The notes under the pieces were generated by a model. The model did no database searches and was not told the origin of the DNA. It saw only the letters and a program-made list of their open reading frames with translations. From Strongylocentrotus droebachiensis (Eukaryota > Echinodermata > Echinoidea > Camarodonta > Strongylocentrotidae): 64,000 nucleotides of DNA. A program made the translations under genes and the position numbers. This document shows, in pieces, positions 10,369-22,400 of this stretch (the stretch's first letter is position 1; each line of letters opens with the position of its first letter). Location of the stretch: the NCBI GenBank assembly GCA_035222895.1, contig JAVYIG010000601.1, forward strand, positions 186,001 to 250,000, written 5' to 3'.

Positions 10369-13300
10369 GTACGTAGTCTTTCTATTTCAAACCCAGCCTC
10401 TCTAACGAGACTGAGACCGACACGAGACTTAATTTCAATAGACCTAACAAAAAATTAGGTTGCACCAAATAGTGAGGGCTTGGTCGGTGTTAAGTCGGTT
10501 CGAAATTGGTTTGATGATGGACCTAGGGTACTTCTATCAGGAGTGGAAATAATAAATGTAGCCTACACCTGAATGGTTTGCACTATAGGCTAGCTCTGGG
10601 AAAAGAAGAAAACTGGTTAAAAAAACTACATACAAATCACTGCTAGAAACTTTTGAGATGAAAATGTGATATAATTGCCATAATTATTAAACAAAAAGAA
10701 TTTTGTTTCTCATTAAGAATTAAAGTGAAGTTTACATGGAAGAAAAAAAAAAGTACAATTTTGTTTTATTTTAACCTTGAAATAGTAATCCTTTCAGCAG
10801 CTCCTAGAAGTTATCACCGGATGAGGGAAGAAGCTGAAATAATGAAAGTGTAAATCAGATGTCTGAAATGATCGACCTCAGTCAGAAATAATCACCCTCA
10901 GCCACCATCTATTTATTTTCAATGTGCCCTGCATTCTACTATCGTAAACAAATTAAACAAAATAAAAATGTTTTAACAAAGCACAATGTAATAGTAGGGT
11001 GTCTGATCGCGCACCCGATGTTGTGTGCTAAAATACTTCCCATAGAGATTGCACGCATCCCTATGCAGTCTACGTGCATTGCGCGACCATGAAAATTGGT
11101 CAATGATTTTATGAAAAAAATTGAAATTCAAACCTTTGGGGCTTGTGATCCTGAAGGTGAAACTCAATAAATGAGGTGTCATATCAAAGAGCAGGTTTTT
11201 CTCCATATTCCCCAAAGGGGCGCACCCCCGAAATTCTAAAAATATCTTGGTCAAAACAGCGATTTAAATGTTGTTTGCATCCTAGCTCCAAAATTTGCCA
11301 CTTTCCTGAGCTGCGCCCCCCGGGCTTATGTCCGGCTAGACGTAAGGAAAATATGTATGCACTTATTTTTTCGCTAGCCCCAAGAGATCACTCGCCCCAA
11401 CAGTTTAAAAATACCCTTCCCACATTTTTGGAATCAGCTAATTAGGGAGGCGTGAGCTCCGCTCAGTCCAAACCATGGTTACATCGCGTAACATGTGCGC
11501 TTATAGTGAATGAAAGTATGGATGGCCGTTCCCACCATAGACCCCGGAAGTGAATACACGTTATAGTCAATGGCAATATCGCGGAGACAACGTTGTCTCC
11601 GCGATATTGCCATTGACTATAACGTGTATTCACTTCCGGGGTCTATGGTGGGAACTGCCATCCATAATAGTCAATGGCACATGTCGCAGAGACAGCGTAG
11701 CTCAAGCTGCAAGTCGCGCATTGGCTTAGCAGCATGCGTACGATATGCATACACTTGCATATCGCGCGATACAGCTGTTTGGCTAAATTTAGCAAAACAA
11801 CATCACTCTGCGTGGACGTCTTTTTCGTCGATTTTGACCAAAATGATATGAATATACCAGCGTTTTGGAGGGGCTGTAACTTTTGATAGAAACATCGGTG
11901 AGACTTGAAATTTGAAATGTATTACTCTGATAACATTTTTTATTCAAATATCAAACAAAATTGGTGAAAAACGATCCCAAATTGAAAATTGAAAAATCGT
12001 TCAGACACCCTAGTAATAGAATGAAGGTAGACCTGGAAACTGAACTGTACAAATGATTTCATATTTCCAGTACATCTGATAAAAAGATGATGAAGATGAT
12101 AATTTACTTTATGTTCTCCTTTCCTTCTTCCTCAGATGAAGAGGCCAACGTTCCAGATCTGATCAACGATGACGATGAAGCAGATAATGATTCCGAAGGC
12201 GAGGAGATTGGTAGAAAGAAAAAGAGAAAACATAGAGGTGGGTGAACTTTACTACTATTTCTCAAAGAGAGTGAGAAAGAGAAGGAAATTTGACATTCAC
12301 CACAATATTATAAAGCACTTTAAAATATTTATATATTTTTAAAGAGGGCAATACCCTTGCTGTTGTATTATATATAAATGTTATATAAATGGTTTGTTTT
12401 ATTGAAAATCATCTCGCAGCCCGAAGGCTGAATTGTGTGACTTTTTACAAATTGATAAAAACATTACAATACAATTAATACATGTGAAATCAAACATTAC
12501 ATGATATAAATTCAAAATTCGTTAAAGTTCATAGTAAAAATATAAAATATAAAGATATATATAAATATGAACATGCAATAATAATTCCTCTCCGATATTC
12601 ATTGATTTATATATATATTTATATATATGTTGATACATTCTGATGTTATTCGTATAGGTTGCCCAAATTGCTTCTTGTGTTCTCACTTGGAGTGAGAGTA
12701 AAAGAAGGAGTTACAATGTATAAACTCAACTAAACACTGATCAAAACTGTGAATTCATTTATGATATTTGTGCATGCACTTGGATTGACAGTAGGTTTTG
12801 AGTACACAAACACAATCTGTTGTTCTAAACAAACAAATAAGTACAGGTGTTGTTTGAATTCAAATTAATGTTATCTTTTGTAGATTAATTTAATGAAAAC
12901 AGAGATTTGATTGTGAGTGAATTATTACTATTTCAGCAGATTATGATGAAAGGCTGGAAGATGAAGACTATGATCTGATTGAAGAGAACTTGGGGGTCAA
13001 AGTTGAGAGGGTGAGTTGTGTTATATAATGAAATCACTTTTAGCTGTATCAATATTACTAATGTTTAAAAGATGAAAGAAGACATTTCACTTTTATTGCA
13101 ATATGTGTAAGTACCGGTAGTAGTTATCCTTGGTGTGTGATTGATATACCTCGGCCAAATTGAAAAATGTTTGAAAGTCATTTAAAAGTGTAAATTTGAA
13201 ATTATTTAATGTTGAATAAGATCCCCATGTATATGTTCAATGTGTTTGTGTGTACAAAACTGTACATGATCAGCTGGCCCTGCGCAGCTAAGGTCTGCAC

Positions 13301-13393
13301 GAAGATTAGTGCGGAACGTCATTAAAGGAATCTTTTAACAATGTTAAATCTGAGATGCACGGCCCTACGTGTTATCAGTGTCTGTGATATGGT

Positions 13394-13425
<32 letters not shown>

Positions 13426-15973
13426 CTTTTAAAGTCCACTCCAAATTTTATTAAATCGAAAATGGAAATTCTTTTTGCCCAATTGATCGTGAGCCCGGCA
13501 GCCACTGAGCAGCGCCAGATCAACGTTACTCTATCCCTTATTGTTGAACGCCAAACAAGGTAGCAGCAACTCCCGTCTTTTAACGTCTTTTGGTATGACG
13601 CGACCGGGGTTCGAACCCACGACCTCCCGGTTGTGAGGCGGACGCTCTACTGACTGAGCCAAGACAAAAAAACTGCTTCAAATGAGCAAGAAGTGCCTCA
13701 AATAAGTAAAAACCTTTAAGTGACCAGTTTTACCATACTTGTTTAACCAATAGACTGTAGTGTTATGAAAACCGTTAGGAAAACGCAAAATTTGGTTTTG
13801 ATTTCCAATCATAAATATCTTGATAATCAGACAGGTGATCGGCCTTTAAAAGTCATTAGGCCTTGACTGACCTAAAGGTTCATTGCAGCATGAGCTAAAA
13901 GCAGGATTTGTTTCAGAATCTGAGACAAAGTTATCCAATCCCTTTAAAGTGGATCTTTTGTTACATTTATTGTCATTATTACTTGCATATTCCTGTTTTC
14001 TCCCACTTGTAGAAAAAGTTTCGTCGAGTGCGTCAGATCTCTGAGGAGGATGATAGTGGGAGCGAGGAAGGAGGAGCAGGAGCGTCAAGGGAGCTGGATG
14101 ACCGGGATGCTATCGCCAAGGAGATCTTTGCCGGGGAGGAGGAAGAGGGCGAAATTAGTGCTGGATCAGCTGTAAGTTGAAAATCTGTTGCAAGAGCACT
14201 CTTTTTATTTCCAAGTTCAATTATACATATAGTGCAGACTAGGCCTGAGTCATGTCGGGATTTTCATAAACCGGGTCCCGACGGCCTTGCACCGATCGGG
14301 ACCCGGTGTCCCGAAATCAGCTCACAGGATTTGTCACGTGCCTCTATAAAAAGCGCATATCATCAGTATGTCCCTTAAAAGTGACCTTGTTTATCAATCA
14401 AATAAATTAACACATGCATACCTCGGCACAGATCGGTATATTCTTCCATTTGATATTATCTGTATCCATGATTGACGATGTTTAGTGCCACTATCGTGCC
14501 ACTATCGTGCCTCTAAAAGTAAAAAAACTGGAGCAAAAATAGAAAAACAACGATCGAGCCGCCATTTTGATTCATGCAGGTTGAATAAATCGGGTCAAAA
14601 AACATTAATGTTTAAATAATAAAACGGCTTTCTAAAAAGTACTCCTTTACAACATACCGATCAAATAATTTTTTAAAAACAAAATAGATATTTTTTCTTT
14701 GATTTTGAACACTGCATGCTTCTTTTAAAAGCTGAAAATTACTTGGTAATCACAAGAAGTTTCGATACGGATAGCTGCTGTAAGGCAAGTTCAGACTAGT
14801 CTCGGAAAAATGCGCAGTGCTCCTTGTAAGCTGTAATGCGTGCCAGAACGAACCCAAACAAAGACGTGATTGTAACGAGAAAAAAATCATTAAAAACTAT
14901 GAGAGCACAATTGGAAAGACAACTACTGCTCAAAACTACGATAATCAGATAAATAACTTGGACAAAGAATTCAATAATCGCCCAAGAAATGCCAAAGAAA
15001 TCGTGATATTAATCGAGGAGTAACTGGGTACATTTTTATCGCAAGGGGCTTGCGTCAAATACCTGAATCCTTTATTATACTGCTTTTTACCGTAGAGGGC
15101 GTTATTTGGTTTCTAGCCTCGTGTTCAATTTAAACACATGTACCGGTAATTCGGACATATCAGCAGGCCCATTCGGATAATGATTGTTCCTATAGTAACT
15201 CCTTAAATATTACTATTTCTGTGGCTTTTCTTGGACAACTATTGTATTATTCCTCCAAGTTATGTATCTGCTTACGATAATTTTGAGTAGTTGTCTTTCC
15301 AATTGTTCTCTCGTAGTTTTTAATGATTTTTCTCGTTACGATCACGTCTTTGTTTGGGTTCGTTCTGGCACGGATTACAGCTAACGACGAGGAGCACTGC
15401 GCATTTTTCTGAGACTAGTCTGAACTTGCCTTGCAACAGCTATCCGTATCGAAACTTCTTGTGATTACCAAGATATTTTCAGCTTTTAAAAGAAGCATGC
15501 GGTGTTCAAAATCAAAGAAATAATATCCATTTTGTCTTTTAAAAATTATTCGATCGGTATGTTGTAAAGAAGTACTTTTTAGAAAGCCGTTTTATTATTC
15601 AAACATTAATGTTTTTCTGTCAACCTGATTTATTAATCCTGCCGAGAGACCCGGCCAGTACAGTAGCTAGCTAGCAGCTGGCAACAACAACCCCATGGGG
15701 CGAACTGCTTTGCAACCCATATTTACATGTATATCAGCAGTTCGGATTGATTCAGGATGAGCTAGAATATGATTGGTAACAATTAAATACTTAAGTTTCT
15801 TTAGTGGTGTGCAAAACTGCAATTTCTTATATTTCATTATTTTTTTCGGAGCGTCGGTTCTCAAAAAACAAAACCGGGACCCGACGGCAACGGTCGGGTC
15901 CCGGTGTGATCGACCGTACCGACTCAAGCCTAGTGCAGACAGTTATTTTCAGTTACATACTTGTCCTTAATTT

Positions 15974-16015
<42 letters not shown>

Positions 16016-19000
16016 GGGACAGTTATAATACAAATGATTTAAAGTAATATCTTACTGGACAAAGTGATCTTGTGGAAGTCAAGAAGTAATACAACATTTT
16101 ATGAGGTACTGCACCCGTTTTCCTACAAAACAAGCCAGCCAACGTGTTTGCAGTTCCCCATGATTTTAGGTCTGTTTATTGCATTATATGTAATATAACA
16201 GGCCTTATGTAATGCTCTGCATTTTCCACAAATCACCCCATATAGAAAAGTCATATAAAATTTCACTCACCCGAAGACTCTCTGCGAGACTAGGGGAAAT
16301 ATTTTTATGGGAACTCTGGTTTGCTGTGTGCAAGACCTATACACCCATTAATAGTATTTCCACCTAGTCTGGCGACAGAGAATTATGACCTACCACACAT
16401 GAAAACTGACTACCATCTCTCTTTAACACACCTCTGGATCCAAAAACAGAGTACTCTTAATTAAACAATAACATCAAAATCTTCTTCCAATTTTCTGCCC
16501 TTGAATTCTGTGACTGAATGCAGGACGACCAAGAAGAGCAACATGAGCCAGAACAGGGAGAGCAGTATGGAGCTCTGGAAGATTCAGAAGAAGAATCAGG
16601 CATGTACCAAGAAATAGTTGGCAATGATACAATCAAACCTGTCAATAGCGACCCCCAAAGGGAAACACAAAAAGTGGCCTCTGTAGACAGGTGGTCTTTG
16701 TAGATAGGTTCCTTTAGTACATGATTCAAGGGAAACAACAAATGTGGCCTTTGTAGACAGGCGGTCACTAAAGCAGGTTTGACTGTACATAGAAAGAAAC
16801 GTTTCAAGTTATACTATTCTCTAAGGGTAGTGTGAGTACCTAATGAGCTATGTGATAAATGAATTAGATATCACATCATGAAAGATAAAGGAGTCGTCAG
16901 TAGCTAAGATGGGAAACAGTGCTAGTTGCCAGGAAGGAATGACTTTAATGTATTTTTTAAAAATCCCATCATTAATATGGCATCTAAATGAAATATTTTG
17001 AGTGTTTACACAGTACACACCATGCAAATGACTCCATTTTTAAATACCATTAGCTGCCGTGGGGTAACAGTAGTACTAGTTATGAAGGTGAATTTGCTTT
17101 GTATTAGTTCTGTATCCACATGTTGTTTGTCAGATAAAGAAAAGATGACGATAAATAGGTTTTGTGATGTGTACGAGTCCATTTAAAAAAAAAGACTCTT
17201 TATTGTTATTTAGTAACTCACTTTTTCATTGCATTCCACTCTTGCAGACCCAGATGATTTCATCGTTGATGACACTGGGCAACCGATTGGGAAGAAGAAG
17301 AAGAAAGGACACAAACACAGATACACAGACTCGTAAGTAGAAGGCAAAGGACATCAAAAGGGGTGTTATGTTTGTTAAGTCCGATCAATACAAGTTTATA
17401 ATTGTGTATTTTATTTGTACAATTAAAAAATAGAGCTCAAAGAATGATATGAATAATCGTTATATATAATTCATCAATTTCATTTTTCACTTCTGACAGT
17501 GTCTTTAAATATTGTCTAATTCTCTCTCCCTACTTCTCTCACTCTCTTTAGTGCACTCCAAGAAGCCCAGGACATCTTTGGTCTTGATTTTGACTTTGAT
17601 GATTTTGAAGGATATGGAGATGAATATGAAGAAGCAGAAGAAGAGGAGTATTCTGAGGTAGCTATTTGATTAAATTTTGTTATTTCTAATTAAAATTTAA
17701 TCAAGTAACATGGTTCCAATGTAAATATTGCTCAAAATGTTTGAAACGAGTCATGTAATATTATTTTTAATGAAGCATGTAAATTTACTCTAGCATCAGT
17801 TTGTGGATTAAGCTTTGAATAATAATTATGACAAAAAAATAACAGTGTCTGTAAATCCCCTCTTCGTGGAGTCAGAGACATTTTTGCATTTCATACTGTC
17901 TTGCAGTAGACTTTGAAATAAAGTAAGATTATTGAATGAGAAGCTCACATATAACTAGGCCGAGGCCATGGTCATCATCAAGCATTTACGCTTACGACAT
18001 GTGGTCTCCTCCTTTTTCCTTTGTAAGAAACTTGCTAATCATACATAAGATATCCATTCTCCCCTTATTTCTTATTTTTATGATGTTTCTTTGTATTGAT
18101 ATGAAAAAATGGAAATAAAACAAACTGTTTTTGTTATCACCATTTGCGCTTTCTCTCATGCTGTCTTTTTTATCTCACCCTCTTAATCTCTCTTTCTATC
18201 TCTCTCTTTTTTAAACCTTTCTTTCTCTTGTTTAGTATGAAGAAGAGGAAGATGAATTGGAAGAAGGCGGAGAACAAAGAAGAAGACAGAAGAGACCTGG
18301 CAAGAAACGAGCTCCAAAGAAGAGCATCTACGAGGTAAGGGCAGTCACCAGGAGCCAATCACAATCCCTTTTGCTGGCTAATACTTGGCTAATGTCTAGA
18401 AAGTTTCAATTTCTTGTACATGTTTCAGCCAGTGACAATTTCTATGAAATGCATTTAAAAAAATGTTGTTTCTAGGTATAATTTCTCTTGGAAGAAATGT
18501 TTTTTATAATAATTTTTTAATTTATTTTTATTTATTTGTATTTGTATTTAAAAAAAGAAGATGTGGAATAAATTTCCTTATAAAAGCTTTTATTCTCTTC
18601 ATCCAATAAATTGATGAATGTATATTGTGACAGTGAAGCGAAACAGAATCATTAATCCCATTTTTACACCGTGTTTTCTTACAATACTTCAATGTTTTAC
18701 TGTGAACACACATTTCAAATAGTACAGAATTATTTTGTTTTAGAATGATTTTTTTTCCCGTAAAAAATATCATCTCTGAAATTCGGCAATGGCATTTCAT
18801 GGAACACAGATTTCAGAAATCACGGACATACTTGTTTTAGGATGGACAAAGCCAAACTATTATTGATATATGTGTATAGTAAGCTTGATTATTGTAACGG
18901 GTTGCTGTTTGGAATGCCTGATTCTCTGAAAGCTAAGTTACAAAGAGTTCAAAATGCATGTGCAAGACTTGTCTATCGTCAGTCGAAATTCACTTCAACC

Positions 19001-19406
19001 GCACCTCTTCTGAGAGAACTCCACTGGTTGCCAGTCCGTCAAAGAATCTCATTCAAAATATTGTTAATTGTTTATAAATCATTGATTGGTCAAGCTCCTA
19101 ATTACATTCAAGAATTACTTCAACTCAAAGTCCAGTCACAGCGCAGTTCCACAGATAAATTATTGTTTCAGATTCCCCATGGCAAACCTAAAGTAACTCT
19201 TGGGGACCGTGCTTTTGCTATTGCTGCCCCCAAACTATGGAATAGCTTGCCAAAAGAAATAAGAAGCACTCAATCTCTCAATGTTTTCAAATCCAATTAA
19301 AAAACTTATTTGTTCAACTGAGAGATCTCTTTTTGTAGAATTTAGTAAACAGGAGCTCTTAACCAGCGCAGCTGAATATATTTTGTATAAAAGCTGCGCT
19401 ATATAA

Positions 19407-19442
<36 letters not shown>

Positions 19443-22400
19443 GATGTAGTCCCATTAATGTATATTTGTGTCATTGTTTCTAGGTATTTGAGCCCAGTGA
19501 GCTGGAGAGGGGTCATTTCACTGATCTTGATAGCGAGATCAAGACTGCAGACATTCCAGAGAGATTCATGGTGAGTTCCAGTTTTCCAAAATAGTTTGGT
19601 TATCCAAAAATTGATCTGACAATAGTCGCTCCATGCTTTATTTTGTCAAAGATGTGGAGTTGGTGCTTTGGTTGAGTTTGTGTCTAAATAGGGTAAGGTT
19701 TAGGGTTAGGATATGGTATAGTTTTGAGTCCAGGAGGTGGTGTGGTGGCATTGTGGTTCATTCACATGACCTTCGAGTAGAAGGGTTGAGGGTCGAATCT
19801 CAGCCAGGTAATAACGTCTTTCGGCAAGACATTAATGCACATTTGCCACTCTTCACCCAGGTGTAAATGGGTACCCGGCAGTTGCTGGAGTAATGATAAT
19901 TGCAGGGCCCTCAGGAACAGGCCTGATAAAAACCCGGGCCCCGTCTTACAAAGATTTAAATTGGTTTCCCGATATTTTTTTTTCTTCCCTATTTTATCCT
20001 GATTTTCATGATTTCCCTCTTATTTTCTCTATTCTTCCCTATTTTGCCCTGTTTTTTCCCCAATTTTCTTACTCGAAAGGGGGGAAATGTTGTTAGGTGC
20101 CATTTTTTCCCTGCGAATCCTCTTCTTTTTTTTTTTTACTCAAGGGGGCATGGTTGAGGGGAAAACAAAAAAAAACTTTTTTTTTTTTAGTGCTCACTAT
20201 CACCCCTGTCAGGAAGAACAGCAATGATCCTGTGGCGGCTTTTCATGGGTTAACAAAATTATTATTAATTTATGAATTTTGTTTGTGTTAGAAACTCATT
20301 AAAAATGGAGGTATGTGTTACAACATTCTGTATATATGTGCTTGATAAGGCACAGACAATCTATAATTCTCTTTCTTGCAAGATTCAATTAAAATTTGAA
20401 AATATATTTTTGTCGGACAAGAGTACTTAAAGGGAGGTTTTCACAAAGACTAAGATCAACTTTAACTTGGACCTATGGCAGGCTGTTCATGCCACTGTTT
20501 TCTGTCACCATTATGATCTTTAGGTAAAATTCTTTCTTTCAATAATGAATTATCGAAAAATGTAAATTTTGTAGATTTGTGACCATGATTTGTATGTCCC
20601 TTGAGAGACCAATACCAGTAAATGGTAAGAGAAAACAGTGGCATGAACGGCCTGCCATAGTTAAAATCCAACTTAAAATCAATCTTAGTGTTTTTATGCC
20701 TCCGTTACGAAGTAGCCGGAGGCATTATGTTTTCGGGTTGTCCGTCCGTACGTCTGTACGTACGTACGTCTGTACGTACGTCCCGTTCTTGTGATCGCGT
20801 TATCTGAAGAACCGATTGATCGATTTCTGCCAAACTTTGGTCATGTATGTATCTTGCAGAGCCGATGAACTGATTAGATTTTGGGGTCACGAGGTCAAAG
20901 GTCAAAGGTCACAGGGCTCATTAGGTATGCAAAAACAGCTCGTGATCGCGTTATCTGAAGAACTGATTGATGGATTCCTGCCAAACTTTGGTCATGTATG
21001 TATCTTACAGAGCCAATGAACTGATTAGATTTTGGGGTCATGAGGTTAAAGGTCAAAGGTCACAGGGCTCATTATGTATGCAAAAACAGCTCGTGATCGC
21101 GTTATTTCAAGAACCGATTGATAGATTGCTGCCAAACTTACGTCATGTATGTTACTTGCAAAGCCAATGAACTGATTAGATTTAGGGGTCACAAGGTCAA
21201 AGGTCAAAGGCCACAGCGCACATTATGTATGCAAAAACAGCTTGTGATCGCGTTATCTCAAGAACCGATTGATGGATTCCTGCCAAAATTAGGTCATGTA
21301 TGTTACTTGCAGAGCCAATGAACTGAGTAGATTCTTGGTTCATAAGGTCAAAGGTCAAAGGTCATGGGCTCATTATGTATGCAAAAATAGCTTGTGAACG
21401 CATTCTCATTAGAACTGACAGATGGATTTCTATTTAACTCAGGACATCTTGCAGAGCCAATGAACTGAGTAGATTTTAGGGTCATGAGGTCAAAGATCAA
21501 AGGGTCATATATGTATATGAGAAATTGCTTGTAATCACGATATTCTGAGAACCTGTCAATGGATTACAATTGAACTTGAATTCGAAAAATTTCTTCTGTT
21601 TTGGTTTGTAAAATTGCTCTATGACGGAGGCATCATTTTCGACTGCGCGCAGTCGAATTCCATCTAGTTTATAATGTGCCGCGATTTGACGTATTGTGTG
21701 CATTGAATGCCTGCATGATCGAGCAGCGAATTTTTATTCGCTTTTTGGTACAGATTTACCGCGTATTGCCAGTTACACTGCCGCTGCTAAAAATTCTTAA
21801 TTCTTATTTTCAAATGTTGGCAGGTATGCTGTGGATCACAAGGTTCTCAGTTCGAGTCCAGCCACATTACTTATGTCATTTGGCAAGACAAAAAAAAAAA
21901 AACATTTGCCACACTTGACCCAGGTGATGTAAATAGGTACCTGGCAGGTATTAATTCTTTGAAATGCTAGAGCCAGGGTAATTAATGTTGAGCGCCAGGA
22001 GTGTCAAGTCTGACAGATATGAGCGCTATACCAGAACCCATTATTGTTATTATTATTATTATTATTATTATCATTTTTCTTTTGTTTCTGTGTTTAGTTG
22101 AGATCAGTTCCAGTCACTGAGGCAGCTGATGAAGAGCTTGAGAAAGAATCAGAATGGATCTACAAACAAGCCTTCCTCACACCATCAGTATCAAATCAGG
22201 TACACTTTAGCTTGTTGGTGCAAAAATAAATGTCAATTTAAAAATAAACTTGAGTTCAGGGGGGTGTTTCACAAAGATCCTAAGTTGAACTTATCTCTAA
22301 GTTGGACTCAAAATGTATGGAAAGCCATTAGCATCTTTGAAAATATTTTGTAAAAGTTATTTTGAAAGGCATTTATTGTTTATTCAAATCATTCATATTT

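Noticed and set aside
13590..13673. Functional tRNA gene on the minus strand
   Set aside because: The boxes are good, but the unit continues into a SINE body and ATT tail with no acceptor-stem closure.
16600..16703. Read-through of exon 5 to a stop at 16703
   Set aside because: This extension enters a MITE, and homology plus phase support splicing at the GC donor at 16599.
20816..21321. Three similar 67-residue frames in tandem
   Set aside because: They repeat with the ~151 bp units of the Helentron-like element; no start context or known domain.
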